DNA of 64,000 nt from UBA2965 sp036526135 (GCA_036526135.1 DATCZA010000013.1:1-64000); one strand, 5' to 3'. Positions 1 to 9,160 are shown, counted from the first letter of the stretch. Program-made: numbers and translations. The notes: a model not told the origin generated them from the letters alone.

Positions 1-405
1 CAGCTGACGGACGCGTTTCACTACACGCTGTTTCCGAACTTCGCGGTGTCGATCTGGGCCGACGGCTTTCACTTTCTGCGGGCGCGGCCCCATCCCACCG
101 ATCCGGAACGGTGCGTCTTCGACAACTGGTGGTACGCCAGCCAGCCCGAGGGCGAGACGGAGCTCGTGAGCACCATGATCGGCCCGGTGGACCGAGACGC
201 CGTGGTGGAGCACGAGGTGTTCGACTACGGCGAGCAGACCATGGGCATGACCATCGACCAGGACATGGCCGTGTTCATCCGCCAGCAGAAGGGATTCCGG
301 TCCCGGGGTTTCAAGGGCGTCTACCTGTCCAAGCAGGAGAGTCGGGTCCGCCGCTATCACGAGCTCATCGACGACTACATCGAGGGGCGCCTGCCCAAGC
401 GCTGA
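1..405 (+). CDS. Rieske aromatic ring-hydroxylating oxygenase alpha subunit, C-terminal part (5' truncated by window)
   Basis: The frame is open from base 1 and ends at TGA 403-405, so only the last 134 residues are visible. They match the C-terminal catalytic (SRPBCC-fold) domain of ring-hydroxylating oxygenase alpha subunits. The opening segment HYTLFPNFAVSIW is the characteristic strand after the mononuclear iron site, and the end is a helix rich in charged residues. The Rieske cluster (CxH/CxxH) and iron ligands lie upstream, outside the window. Known role of the family: with a reductase, it hydroxylates or demethylates aromatic or steroid-like substrates. The substrate cannot be told from this fragment. 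The internal GTG at 46 is not the real start. Confidence 0.85.
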   Translation, partial: QLTDAFHYTLFPNFAVSIWADGFHFLRARPHPTDPERCVFDNWWYASQPEGETELVSTMIGPVDRDAVVEHEVFDYGEQTMGMTIDQDMAVFIRQQKGFRSRGFKGVYLSKQESRVRRYHELIDDYIEGRLPKR

Positions 406-465
406 TCCAGGCGGCCTGAAGAAGCCGAACCCTCCGGGGGCGGCAGCCGTGGGGCGACCGGCTGC

Positions 466-891
466 CTAGGCGTCTGACTCGGCTCTGTCGCGGAACGCGC
501 GCAGGGTGGCGGGAAGGCTTTCGGCGACGAGCCGTCGTTCCAAGAATCCCGGCAGAAAACCCTTGAGCTCGACGTCGGCGGTGTAGGTCGCCAGGGTCCC
601 GTCGTCGTTCGTGGCCTTAAGACGCCAGCTGCCGTTGTTGCGCACGAAGGGCCCGTCTACCAGGGTCCATGTCAGGCCCGAATCGGTGCCGGGCACGAGG
701 TCCAGGGTATAGCTGATCCGCGCTACCAGATTCAGCGTGAAGCGAACGCGGCGTCGTTCGCCCTCGATACCCAGCAGCTCCGCGCGTTCCATGAAGGGAA
801 CGAACTCCGGATAGCGTTCGAAGTCGACGATGACCTGCTGCACGCGCGATACAGGCGCCGCGATCTCGATGCTGCGCTCGACCCTGGGCAT
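466..891 (-). CDS. SRPBCC (COQ10/RatA-type START) family protein
   Basis: A 141-residue protein read from ATG at 891. It has the fold signature of the COQ10/RatA branch of SRPBCC proteins: an N-terminal strand followed by VIVDFERYPEFVPFME, a central set of strands, and a long C-terminal helix. These proteins bind hydrophobic ligands such as quinones or lipids, or act as polyketide cyclase-like folds; the ligand here is unknown. The start lies 7 bases after the stop of the DUF3604 gene, so the two are almost certainly co-transcribed. The open frame continues upstream to 1095, but that part overlaps the DUF3604 coding region antiparallel in codon sense and is not expected to be translated. Confidence 0.75.
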   Translation of the reverse strand: MPRVERSIEIAAPVSRVQQVIVDFERYPEFVPFMERAELLGIEGERRRVRFTLNLVARISYTLDLVPGTDSGLTWTLVDGPFVRNNGSWRLKATNDDGTLATYTADVELKGFLPGFLERRLVAESLPATLRAFRDRAESDA

Positions 892-898
892 CTGCCGC

Positions 899-2917
899 TC
901 AGCCCTCGGGCCGGTACCAGATGGGAGACGTCCAGGCCATTTCCCGGATCGTCTGGGGATACGAGCCGTCGCTGCACACGGCCGGCCGGTCGGATTCAGG
1001 CAGACGCTGACAGTCGAAGGTGCTCCAACGCGGCGTCGGCGGCTCCACCACGCGCAGGTAGTAATACGCGGGCACAGCGGGATCGAAGTCGTCATCGCGA
1101 TAAACGGCGCAAAGGGTGTCCCGCGCTACCTGCCCCTCTCCGCCAGCAATGGGAATGACCCGGTTGCGCGCCTGACCCTCGGCGTCGATCCATCCTTTGA
1201 CCAGCTGCAGCGACTCGAGCGGCTGGGCCGAGGGCGCCGGATCCCGCGCCGCCCAGGCGATGAAAGCGGGCCGGTCACCCGGGGCACCCCGGGGGAGATC
1301 GCCGCCCATGGGCACCCCGCCCCCATAGCCTCGAGCCACCAGGTCGGCGCTGCCGCACATCTCGGCGTCGTAGCCCCAGCCCGCAAAAAAGCGCGGCACG
1401 ATGCGGGGCCCGGAGGTGCCGAACACCTCCCGCCGGAGCATGGCGTCGAATATGGCATCGCGCGAATTTTCCAAGGCCCAGACGCCTGCCAGGCCGCCAG
1501 GATTGCCGTCGATCCCGCTGGTCAGCAGCCCCGGCTCGAGGCGCTCGGCCGGCGTCGCTTCGCCGGTCACGTGGCCGCGCCAGTCGCCTTCCGCCACGGC
1601 CCCGGGAGTGGAGGTGTGGGTGTCCGTGGCGGCGATCATGCCGAGCTTTATGGGATTGACCCCGATTTCCTGCTCCTCGGCCAGGCCTACCAGGAGCCCG
1701 GAGCGCATGTAATCCGTGGCAGACACGCAGCCGGCGCCAAGCATGCCGTTGCTGGAAGACTCCCCGGGCGCGCATTCCTGGGTGACCTCGGTGGTCTCCC
1801 CCAGCACCAGCTCACCGTCGACCATCCGCGCCGTCTGGTACGTCTCCGCGCGGCCGATCACCCGGACGGCCTCCACATCGCACAGCTCGTCCGGCTCGCC
1901 GAGCACGGTGGTCAGCCCGTTGATGCACTCCGATGCCCCCTTGTGCTGGAACATCTCCATGACGGGCTCCCGGCGCTGACGCTGCTCCGCGTAAGCACGC
2001 CGATTCGCCTCGGTGAGCTCGATGCCCCGATAAGGGCCCATCCGTCCGTTGGCCAGGTTCGAGTTGTGCGGAATGGTCAGATAGTCACAACCATCGACGG
2101 CACCGCAGGCCGCATCCAGCGCGTTCCAGAGCAGACTGTCCACGGGCGCATCGATGTAAGACACCGGCCGCGGCGGGACGCTGGCATTGCGGAAGATTAC
2201 GTTGCGGTGGTAGTTCGAGGTGCCAGGCGTGCCCGTGTACTCGTAGCCGACGAAGCTGGTGAACGTGCAGCCGGGCGAGCGATCGTAAGCGGCCTCAGCG
2301 GCCTCGACGATCCGGCGCCACGGACCCTCAGCGTATTCCAGACACAGCGCGCCGTCGTCTCCACACAGCTCGGGCACCCGTCGCGGCGTCTCCGAGGTGA
2401 TTACCCTGCCCAGCATGCGCATGCCGTGTCGCTCGCCAGTCCGGTACTCCTCGCAGAAAGCGGACGAGTACTTCGGCGAGCGCGGGTCCCGGCACAGAGA
2501 CCGCTCGCCCAGGAACTCCCCGTGGTCGGTCACCGCGAGGAAATCCAGCGGCCGATCGATGCGGATGGTGCCCGTCGGCGTGCCGCTCGCGTCTACCGGA
2601 AAGAAGGGTATGGGCTCGCCAAGCGCGAACTTGTGCGCATCCGCGGGCGTGGTACCTACGCTGTTCGCCGCGGCGTCGAACGAGAAGCTGGTGTGAACGT
2701 GAACGTCGCCGAACAGGGGTATGCGCAGCGGATCGGCGTTGGCGCAAGGCTCGCGCACTTCGCTGTAGGCAACGAGATGCCCCGAGTTCGTGCCGGCAGG
2801 CAACGCCTGTTCCCGCCCGGCGTCCGCCGGGGGCGCCTCTTCACTTCCGCAGCCGACGACGGCGAGCAGCAGCAAGCCGGCTGCCGCCTGCTTGGGAACG
2901 AAATCGTTTCCGCTCAC
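899..2917 (-). CDS. DUF3604 domain lipoprotein
   Basis: A 672-residue protein of the DUF3604 family (PHP-like metal-dependent fold). The GTG start at 2917 is chosen because a GGGAGG site lies 6-9 bases upstream, and because it gives a lipoprotein signal: hydrophobic residues 13-22, then the lipobox Val-Val-Gly-Cys. Metal-binding motifs visible are GDVHVHTSFSFD (HxH), AVTDHGEF, and later IPHNSN and AATDTHTS. This places the mature protein in the periplasm anchored to a membrane. The biochemical activity of DUF3604 proteins is not established; members are common near catabolic oxygenases in marine and soil proteobacteria. It is divergent from BVMO1 and heads an operon with the SRPBCC gene. The frame remains open upstream to 4435, but that part is antisense to BVMO1. 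Confidence 0.85.
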   Translation of the reverse strand: MSGNDFVPKQAAAGLLLLAVVGCGSEEAPPADAGREQALPAGTNSGHLVAYSEVREPCANADPLRIPLFGDVHVHTSFSFDAAANSVGTTPADAHKFALGEPIPFFPVDASGTPTGTIRIDRPLDFLAVTDHGEFLGERSLCRDPRSPKYSSAFCEEYRTGERHGMRMLGRVITSETPRRVPELCGDDGALCLEYAEGPWRRIVEAAEAAYDRSPGCTFTSFVGYEYTGTPGTSNYHRNVIFRNASVPPRPVSYIDAPVDSLLWNALDAACGAVDGCDYLTIPHNSNLANGRMGPYRGIELTEANRRAYAEQRQRREPVMEMFQHKGASECINGLTTVLGEPDELCDVEAVRVIGRAETYQTARMVDGELVLGETTEVTQECAPGESSSNGMLGAGCVSATDYMRSGLLVGLAEEQEIGVNPIKLGMIAATDTHTSTPGAVAEGDWRGHVTGEATPAERLEPGLLTSGIDGNPGGLAGVWALENSRDAIFDAMLRREVFGTSGPRIVPRFFAGWGYDAEMCGSADLVARGYGGGVPMGGDLPRGAPGDRPAFIAWAARDPAPSAQPLESLQLVKGWIDAEGQARNRVIPIAGGEGQVARDTLCAVYRDDDFDPAVPAYYYLRVVEPPTPRWSTFDCQRLPESDRPAVCSDGSYPQTIREMAWTSPIWYRPEG

Positions 2918-2977
2918 GTCAAATCCCTCCCGATCCTCGCGACCGTCAACCTTAGCATGGAGCCGATCGGCCGCGCC

Positions 2978-2998
2978 GGTCACGACTTGCAGGTCACG
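2978..2998. repeat. Direct repeat GGTCACG x2 in divergent intergenic region
   Basis: The 7-mer GGTCACG occurs at 2978-2984 and again at 2992-2998, 14 bp apart, in the 123-bp region between the divergent DUF3604 gene and BVMO1. Its position suggests a regulator half-site pair, but no regulator gene is adjacent and the repeat is short enough to be chance. Confidence 0.25.
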
Positions 2999-3040
2999 GC
3001 GAAACCGGCAAACTAGAAGGAAGGTCGGAGGGAGAGAAGC

Positions 3041-4678
3041 ATGCCAGACAACGACGACAGGATTTCCGAGCCAGCGGCGGACGGCGAGCTCGACGTTGCC
3101 ATCGTCGGCGCGGGCTTTTCCGGCCTCTACATGCTGCACCGGGTGCGCGACGTGCTGAAGCTGAAGACGCGCGTCTTCGAGGCGGCGGACGGGGTCGGCG
3201 GCACGTGGTACTGGAACCGGTACCCAGGTGCCCGCTGCGATTCGGAAAGCTACTTCTACTGCTACTCGTTCTCCAAGGATCTCGAGCAGGAGTGGACGTG
3301 GACGAGCAAGTTCCCCGAGCAACCGGAAATTCTCAGCTACCTCAATCACGTGGCAGACCGGTTCGATCTGCGCCGTGACATTCAGCTCAACACACGAGTC
3401 ACCGGCGCCCTTTTCGAAGATCGGAGCAACCGCTGGATAATCTCCACCGACACCGGCGAGACCGTGTCCGCCCGCTTTCTGATCAGCGCTGTGGGTTGCC
3501 TCTCGACCCGGAACCTGCCGGATATTCCCGGCATCGAGAGCTTTGCCGGCGAGCACTACCACACGGGCAACTGGCCTCATGAAGGCGTCGACTTCCGGGG
3601 AAAGCGCGTGGGCCTCATCGGCACGGGCTCCACCGGAATCCAGGCGGCACCGGTGATCGCCGAGGAAGCCGAGCACCTCTACGTCTTTCAGCGCACGCCG
3701 AATTTCAGCGTCCCCGCCCGCAACACCCCGCTGACGGCCGAGCGAACGGCAGAGATCAAGGCCAACTACGACGAGATCCGACGGATCTCGCGCACTTCGG
3801 GTTTCGGCTTTCCTTACGAGACGCCGGAACACGCAGCCATGGAGGTTACACCCGAGGAGCGTCAGTGCGTCTACGAGCAGCGGTGGCACGAGGGAGGTAC
3901 CAGCTTCGGCTTTCGGTCGTTCAGCGACATTCTGTCTGACCAGGCGGCCAACGACAGCGCGTCGGACTTCATCCGGAGCAAGATCCGTGAGACCGTGAAG
4001 GACCCTGAGGTCGCGGAGCTCCTCATTCCCCACGATCACCCCTACGGCACCAAACGTCCACCACTGGATACGAACTACTTCGAGACCTACAACCGCGACA
4101 ACGTCACCCTGGTCGACGTCCGATCGGCCCCCATCAAGGAGATCACTCCCCGCGGGGTCAGGACCGCACGGGATGAGTACGAGCTCGACGTCATCGTCTT
4201 CGCCACCGGCTTCGACGCGATGACCGGGGCACTCCTCGCAATGAACATCGAGGGATCCGGGGGGCTGCGTCTTTCTGACAAGTGGGCCAACGGACCGGTC
4301 ACCTACCTGGGTCTGCAGGTGGCCGGATTTCCGAACCTGTTCACCATCACCGGGCCCGGCAGCCCTTCGGTTCTGGCCAACATGCCGGTGGCCATCGAGC
4401 AGCACGTCGAGTGGGTGTCTGACTGCCTCGAGCATCTCTACGCGAACGGCATCTCACGCATCGAGACGACGCAGGCCGCCGAGAAGGGCTGGGTCCGGCA
4501 CGTCGCCGAGGAAGGCGACGCGACGTTGTTTCCACTGGCCAACTCCTGGTACGTCGGCGCGAACATCCCGGGCAAAACCCGCGTTTTCATGCCTTACGTG
4601 GGCGGCATGGGCAAATACCGCGATCACTGCGACCGCTCAGCCAAGCACGGCTACGAGGGATTCGTCCTCAGCGCCTGA
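3041..4678 (+). CDS. Flavin-containing Baeyer-Villiger-type monooxygenase (BVMO1)
   Basis: A 545-residue class B flavoprotein monooxygenase of the cyclohexanone-monooxygenase type. The FAD Rossmann motif GAGFSG is at 23-28, followed by GGTWYWNRYPGARCD at 53-67. The BVMO fingerprint FAGEHYHTGNWP is at 168-179, and the NADPH Rossmann motif GTGSTG at 194-199. Such enzymes insert oxygen next to a ketone to give an ester or lactone using NADPH and O2. The start has an AGGGAG site 5-10 bases upstream. It is divergent from the DUF3604 gene and convergent, with an 11-base overlap, with an SDR that could supply or remove a ketone/alcohol. Substrate unknown. The third residue of the fingerprint tail is Pro (WP) rather than Asp, a common variant. 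Confidence 0.9.
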   Translation: MPDNDDRISEPAADGELDVAIVGAGFSGLYMLHRVRDVLKLKTRVFEAADGVGGTWYWNRYPGARCDSESYFYCYSFSKDLEQEWTWTSKFPEQPEILSYLNHVADRFDLRRDIQLNTRVTGALFEDRSNRWIISTDTGETVSARFLISAVGCLSTRNLPDIPGIESFAGEHYHTGNWPHEGVDFRGKRVGLIGTGSTGIQAAPVIAEEAEHLYVFQRTPNFSVPARNTPLTAERTAEIKANYDEIRRISRTSGFGFPYETPEHAAMEVTPEERQCVYEQRWHEGGTSFGFRSFSDILSDQAANDSASDFIRSKIRETVKDPEVAELLIPHDHPYGTKRPPLDTNYFETYNRDNVTLVDVRSAPIKEITPRGVRTARDEYELDVIVFATGFDAMTGALLAMNIEGSGGLRLSDKWANGPVTYLGLQVAGFPNLFTITGPGSPSVLANMPVAIEQHVEWVSDCLEHLYANGISRIETTQAAEKGWVRHVAEEGDATLFPLANSWYVGANIPGKTRVFMPYVGGMGKYRDHCDRSAKHGYEGFVLSA

Positions 4679-5684
4679 GGAACGGCTCGATCAGGGCGCC
4701 GCTCGCCTCCCACAGGCGGCGGCCGTTATCGGGATCGGCGGCCAGCGATGAGACGGTCTTTTCGCGCATCATGTGAAGGTAAACGCCGGTACGACCCTCC
4801 ACTGCACGCCCGGCGGCGAGCAGAAGCACAGGCTCCACCGCGCGCTCGGACGGGGCGAACAGCCATCGGATGATAGGCCCAACCACCGGCTTCAACCAGG
4901 GCGGCGCTTCCCTGGCGATGTTCGAGGCCACCGGGCCCGGGCACAGGGCGTGCACGGCTACCCCCGGCCCGTCGCTCGAGCTCAGCCTGCGGGCCAGCTC
5001 CACGGCATACGTGCACAGATGCAGTTTGCTGTAGCCGTACTCGGCCATGCCGCCGCGAATTCCGTAGTCGACGAACGCGCCAAACTGCTCGAAGTCGATG
5101 GGCCTGGCAGACCGATGCGCCTCGGAGGAGACGAACACGAGCCGTGGCCGGGTCGCCGGGTCGACACTCGGCGCAACCACACCGTCCGCCAGCAGCCGCT
5201 CGACGATGAGCCGGCTGGACAGAAAGTGCACGGCGAACATCTCCTCGAAGCCCTGGGGCCCGCGCCGCGCAGAAAGCGGCATGAGCCCGGCGTTGAAAAC
5301 GACACCGTCGAGGTGCTGCTTGTCATCCCGAAGACGGTCGCACATGGCCGAGGCGCTCTCGAGGTCGAAAAGATCCACCTCCAGCATCCTGACCTGCCCG
5401 CTGCCCGACGCGCGCATGACGTCGTCGCCGGCTTCGGGAATCCCGCTCCGGCAGGCCATGATCACTTCCGCGCCCGCGCTCGCCAGGCGCACGGCCGCCG
5501 CTTTGCCCAGGCCGCTGCTGGCGCCGGTGACCAGATATGTCCGACCGTCCAGCCGCTCGTCAGGCAGCATCGGCTCGAGCTGATCTCTTCGTCCGACCAG
5601 ATCGCTCAGCGCCGTGACAAGCGCGCTCACGACGCCGCGGTGCCCGACGGCGTTGGGCGCGTCCGTGGTCGGCTTGACGTTCAT
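4668..5684 (-). CDS. SDR family NAD(P)-dependent oxidoreductase
   Basis: A 338-residue short-chain dehydrogenase with an N-terminal extension of about 45 residues. The cofactor motif TGASSGLG is at 53-60, the NAG motif in VVFNAGLM, and the active-site Tyr-Lys in YGYSKLHLC. The arrangement resembles retinol-dehydrogenase/protochlorophyllide-reductase-like SDRs. It is the last gene of a five-gene minus-strand operon (VOC, SRPBCC, DUF1214, sulfotransferase, SDR). Its ATG overlaps the sulfotransferase stop as ATGA, which implies translational coupling. It converges on BVMO1 with an 11-base overlap. Substrate not determinable. Confidence 0.85.
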   Translation of the reverse strand: MNVKPTTDAPNAVGHRGVVSALVTALSDLVGRRDQLEPMLPDERLDGRTYLVTGASSGLGKAAAVRLASAGAEVIMACRSGIPEAGDDVMRASGSGQVRMLEVDLFDLESASAMCDRLRDDKQHLDGVVFNAGLMPLSARRGPQGFEEMFAVHFLSSRLIVERLLADGVVAPSVDPATRPRLVFVSSEAHRSARPIDFEQFGAFVDYGIRGGMAEYGYSKLHLCTYAVELARRLSSSDGPGVAVHALCPGPVASNIAREAPPWLKPVVGPIIRWLFAPSERAVEPVLLLAAGRAVEGRTGVYLHMMREKTVSSLAADPDNGRRLWEASGALIEPFLRR

Positions 5685-6943
5685 GATGCGGCCTCTTCCT
5701 CGAAGGGGATGTCGAAACGCCTGCGGTAGAACCCCAGCTCGCCCTCGATCAGTTCCCGGGTCAGACCGAAGTCCTCACGGCGATAGCGATGCCGGCCGAA
5801 GCGGTCGCGAGCCTGCCGGCGCAACGTCTCGCGGGCACCCTGCTGCGCCTGAGGGTCAAAGGCCAGGCCAGCAGCCTCGTAGACTCGAGCGAGTTCAGCC
5901 ATCGGATCGCCGATGAGGTCGTAGTAGGAGACGTCCACGAAGCGCGCCGTCCCGTGTCGATCCCGGGCCGTCAGGGAGCGCTCCACCACCCGACGGATCT
6001 TGCGGAGCCAGTGATCGGTGAGCCTGGGGACGTCCACCCGATCGCTGAATATCGAAGCCCCGTGACAGACCATGCTGGCAAACGACGGCACCGTCTGCTG
6101 CGGGTCGCGGTGGGTTTGAATGATCGTCGCGTTCGGAAAAACGTCGAGTACGGTATCCAGATGCTCCAGATGGTGAGGTGACTTGAGCACCAGGCTGGGT
6201 GCGTGGCGCTGCCACAGCAGCACGCTCAGAAGCTGCCTGAGATACCGATAGGCGGGCGCGTGGTCGTGCTCCTCCAGCCAGCGAGCGTAGGTGGGAACGT
6301 GCATGGTCGCCTCGGCGGACTGGCTCATGAACGAGACATCGAGCAGCAGCACGTCTTCCTCGGGCATGTCGTGCTCGACGGGGTGAATGGCAAAGAACTC
6401 CGGCGCGATGTACTTCAGTCCCCGTTCGGCGCGCAGGGCCTGGCGGATCCTGCGCTCACGCTCTGCCGGGCCGCTCAGGGGCACCGGGTTGAGCGCTTCC
6501 CACGAGAGCACCGCCCGGATGCGCGGATCGGCGCCGAGGAGGCGATGCAGAAGGGTGGTTCCCGTGCGCTGCAGCCCGGCGATGACCAGCACCCTGCCCG
6601 GGTCGAAGGACTCAATTTCCGGATACGCGTCCAGGAGCGCCCGGGCGCGCAGACGCGTGGTGAGAGCGTCGACGATGCGCTTGCGGATGATGGTTCTGCC
6701 CAGAGCGCTAAGCCGGGCCTCGCCGTTGATCGAGCCCAACAGGGCGTCCAGCGGCGCGCGGAACCAGTCTTCGCCAAAGTCCGAAAGGCCCGCTCGCCGA
6801 CGCGCTTCCGCCATCATGTGCTCGGCATCCAATGCTAACAGGAGCCCCGTCGCGCCAAGCGCGGGGCCCATCCGGTTGAAGGCGCGCACGGGCCACGGGA
6901 GCCGCGGAGGGCGGAAGTCAGGCAAGGCTCGCCACGCCGGCAA
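5681..6943 (-). CDS. Sulfotransferase family protein
   Basis: Up to 420 residues, of the bacterial sulfotransferase type (Sulfotransfer_3). The PAPS 5'-phosphosulfate loop is GLQRTGTT at 123-130, and a 3'-phosphate-binding segment follows further on around HRDPQQTVPSFASM. Known role: transfer of sulfate from PAPS to a hydroxyl or amine of a small molecule or lipid. The start is uncertain. The longest reading begins with TTG at 6943, overlapping DUF1214 by 26 bases without a clear ribosome site; GTG (residue 19) or ATG (residue 25) are possible. The stop overlaps the SDR start by 4 bases. Paired with DUF1214 and SDR genes, it may modify a sterol- or terpenoid-like alcohol, which is inference. 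Confidence 0.82.
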   Translation of the reverse strand: MPAWRALPDFRPPRLPWPVRAFNRMGPALGATGLLLALDAEHMMAEARRRAGLSDFGEDWFRAPLDALLGSINGEARLSALGRTIIRKRIVDALTTRLRARALLDAYPEIESFDPGRVLVIAGLQRTGTTLLHRLLGADPRIRAVLSWEALNPVPLSGPAERERRIRQALRAERGLKYIAPEFFAIHPVEHDMPEEDVLLLDVSFMSQSAEATMHVPTYARWLEEHDHAPAYRYLRQLLSVLLWQRHAPSLVLKSPHHLEHLDTVLDVFPNATIIQTHRDPQQTVPSFASMVCHGASIFSDRVDVPRLTDHWLRKIRRVVERSLTARDRHGTARFVDVSYYDLIGDPMAELARVYEAAGLAFDPQAQQGARETLRRQARDRFGRHRYRREDFGLTRELIEGELGFYRRRFDIPFEEEAAS

Positions 6944-8099
6944 ACTTGACGACCCGGGTGGTCGGCTCCGGCGTCGCCTCCGCCCGAATCCAGCGGAAGC
7001 TCATGGTTCCCGAAGCGTGACCCACGGTGCTGATCCAGTTCGGAACCCCCGGATCCTGATGAGCGACCACGATCCGCACCGAGCCGTCCGGGCGGTAGGT
7101 GGCCAGGTGCTTGTTCGTGTGAATCGTGTAGTAGCGGTAGTCGAGGCTTTCCATCCAGTAGTTGTTCAGCTGGAAGTTCCAGTGCTCGCAGGCCGGCGGC
7201 AGGGACTCGATGACCAGCGCCTCGTCGGGGGCGAGCGTCCAGTGACTGTGATAGTAAGTGATGTTGGGGTCCCCGCCCGCCCGGTTGGAGACCTCCTGAT
7301 CGAACATGGGCAACCGGTTGGTGTGGGACTGGAAATCCCTCGCCCACTTGGCGAACAGGAGCGATGCGCCTGCCACCAGCGTGCTCGCATCCTTGAGGCC
7401 CGCGTCCATCAGTGCCGGGGTCACCTGACCCGGCGTGCCGCCGCCGTCCACCCGCTCGATAGACAGATCGGCGGGCACCTCGGCCGCACGGTCGAGGTAG
7501 GTCTGACGGACGATGAGGGTTCCCGTCTCTTCGGTCATGGGTAACCAGTTACCGGGCTGCCGGCGAGGGCTGAGCAAGATGGTGAACGAGCCGTCCGGAT
7601 CGATCTCCAGGTCTTTGTCGTCGATGAAGCCCGTGGGCGGCATGCCGCCCCCCTGACCGTAGTGGCCGATCTGGGTGCCGAAGCTCAGGTAGTGGATCGT
7701 GTTTCGCCTGCCGGTGATGCGGTAATCCCAGGCGCCGTTGATGCGCGCCGTCTGGTAGTAGTTGTCGGGATTGTCGGAGCCGAGCTTGACCGTCTCGTGG
7801 GCGACGCGATGGATGACCGGCGCCGCGGCGTCGGCATACTCCACGAAAGCTTCGAGCCCCGCCCGGGTCAGCCGGGTGAGGTAGCGGTAGCCTTCGGCCT
7901 GGTTGAAGGGATCGCGCGGAGCGCCCGGAAAGGTCAGCGCCGCGCCAGCGGCTTTGAGGGTGTCGCAGAACTCCTCCCAGGAACGGCCGCTGACGATGCG
8001 CTCGGCAGCCACGTCGTCCAGGGTCCGCCCGCGCATCTTGTGCCAGAGCAGCGCACCCCTGCGAAACAGGCCGAGCAACCCCACCGCGAGTTTTCTCAT
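6918..8099 (-). CDS. DUF1214 domain-containing protein
   Basis: A 393-residue protein. The C-terminal third contains the DUF1214 signature (HWTLAPDEALVIESLPP, then NFQLNNYWMESLDYR). The N-terminal part is helical, beginning with a short hydrophobic stretch (residues 3-11) that is too weak for a clear signal peptide. The domain's function is unknown; it often accompanies sulfotransferases, SDRs and monooxygenases in proteobacterial and mycobacterial catabolic clusters. It starts at ATG 8099, 7 bases after the stop of the SRPBCC gene, within the same operon. Confidence 0.82.
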   Translation of the reverse strand: MRKLAVGLLGLFRRGALLWHKMRGRTLDDVAAERIVSGRSWEEFCDTLKAAGAALTFPGAPRDPFNQAEGYRYLTRLTRAGLEAFVEYADAAAPVIHRVAHETVKLGSDNPDNYYQTARINGAWDYRITGRRNTIHYLSFGTQIGHYGQGGGMPPTGFIDDKDLEIDPDGSFTILLSPRRQPGNWLPMTEETGTLIVRQTYLDRAAEVPADLSIERVDGGGTPGQVTPALMDAGLKDASTLVAGASLLFAKWARDFQSHTNRLPMFDQEVSNRAGGDPNITYYHSHWTLAPDEALVIESLPPACEHWNFQLNNYWMESLDYRYYTIHTNKHLATYRPDGSVRIVVAHQDPGVPNWISTVGHASGTMSFRWIRAEATPEPTTRVVKFAGVASLA

Positions 8100-8106
8100 G
8101 ATCTCC

Positions 8107-8646
8107 TCATCGGCCGGCAGCTCCGCCGGCGGGCAGCGTGCCTTCTACACGCACCTTCAGCGCGTCGGCCATCTGCTGGAAGCCAAGCTGCATCGGGCCC
8201 CCGTAGAGCGCCATGACCAGCGGCACCAGGAGACCGCTGAACCGGTCCGCGGTGATGTATCGCGTGGCCGCCCCCACCGGCTCGAGAACCTGCCAGCGGT
8301 TGGCGCACAGCAGGGCCCGATGACCCATGTGCATGCCCCAGCAGAGCGCGCGCTCCGGTTCCACCCGATTGATCTGCTCCACCCGCTCTAGCTCGCGCCG
8401 ACCCGGCATGCTCACCCGCAGGCGAACCGGCGCGCCCACAGCCAGCTCCGCCTCTACCTCAGGCGTGAACGGGTTCCATTCCGGATAGCGGGCAAAATCC
8501 ACCAGCACTGCCCAGACCTCCCGGGCCGGCGCCTGGATGTCCACGCTGGCAACCACGGCGCGAGGAAACACGCGCCCCTGCCGGTACCGCCGATGAAGTC
8601 GCTCGCTTTCACCGTCCGTCGCGGGCGCCGCCTGAGCGGATCGCAT
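8107..8646 (-). CDS. SRPBCC family protein
   Basis: A 179-residue polyketide-cyclase/SRPBCC protein. The core begins at about residue 30 with a strand followed by VLVDFARYPEWNPFTPEV, and the closing helix includes MQLGFQQMADALK. The family binds hydrophobic small molecules; the exact ligand is unknown. It sits second in the five-gene operon, 21 bases after the VOC gene and 7 bases before DUF1214. The N-terminal 25 residues (Ala/Arg/Glu-rich) have no domain, so a later start is possible. Confidence 0.75.
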   Translation of the reverse strand: MRSAQAAPATDGESERLHRRYRQGRVFPRAVVASVDIQAPAREVWAVLVDFARYPEWNPFTPEVEAELAVGAPVRLRVSMPGRRELERVEQINRVEPERALCWGMHMGHRALLCANRWQVLEPVGAATRYITADRFSGLLVPLVMALYGGPMQLGFQQMADALKVRVEGTLPAGGAAGR

Positions 8647-8667
8647 GACCGGATCGCCGCCTGGCGG

Positions 8668-9042
8668 CTACCCCAGCTTCATCTCGTAGAAGCAGAGCTT
8701 GTTGCCGTCCAGATCCCTGACGTAGGCGCCATAGAAGACGGGATTGCGCTCGCCGGGTTCTCCCTCGTCGGCAGCACCGAGCTCCATCGCCTTGGCGTAG
8801 AGCCGATCCACGGCCTCCCGGGATCCGGCGGATATGGCCACCATGTTGCCATTGCCGGGGCTTTGAGGTTCTTCATCGTAAGGGATGCAGATGGCCAGCA
8901 TGCCGGCATCCGGACTGGTTCCGTACATCTTGATGCGGTCCATTCCCATGAGCTGCTTTGCACCCAGCTCCGCGAGCAGCGCATCGTAGAAGGCGACCGC
9001 CCGATCCATGTCATTCACCCCAATGGTTGCGTAGCCCAGCAT
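8668..9042 (-). CDS. VOC family (glyoxalase/dioxygenase-fold) protein
   Basis: A 124-residue single VOC module. It begins with the strand GYATIGVNDMDRAVAFYDALL and ends with YVRDLDGNKLCFYEMKLG, the usual beta-strand carrying the last metal ligand (Glu118 region). The ATG at 9042 has a GGAGGG site 7 bases upstream. It is the first gene of the operon that runs to 4668, so the operon promoter should lie in 9043-9190, divergent from the TetR gene. VOC proteins include isomerases, dioxygenases and resistance proteins; this one cannot be assigned further. Confidence 0.8.
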   Translation of the reverse strand: MLGYATIGVNDMDRAVAFYDALLAELGAKQLMGMDRIKMYGTSPDAGMLAICIPYDEEPQSPGNGNMVAISAGSREAVDRLYAKAMELGAADEGEPGERNPVFYGAYVRDLDGNKLCFYEMKLG

Positions 9043-9160
9043 GAGAGGCCCTCCTTTTGGCTCGTTGAGAGATAGCGAGCGGCATTGTCGCGCCGCCGCG
9101 CCCCGCGTGCCAGCCGAGTTCGCAATCAGCGCGTGACAGTCCCGAGCACCGCGTGCTAAT

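Noticed and set aside
830..3016. 728-residue plus-strand open frame
   Set aside because: It is the antisense shadow of the DUF3604 gene: composition is Arg/Ala/His-rich and no motif is recognisable.
899..4435. Single 1178-residue minus-strand protein
   Set aside because: The part beyond 2917 is antisense to BVMO1 and has no domain; a GTG with a good ribosome site and a lipoprotein signal marks the true DUF3604 start.
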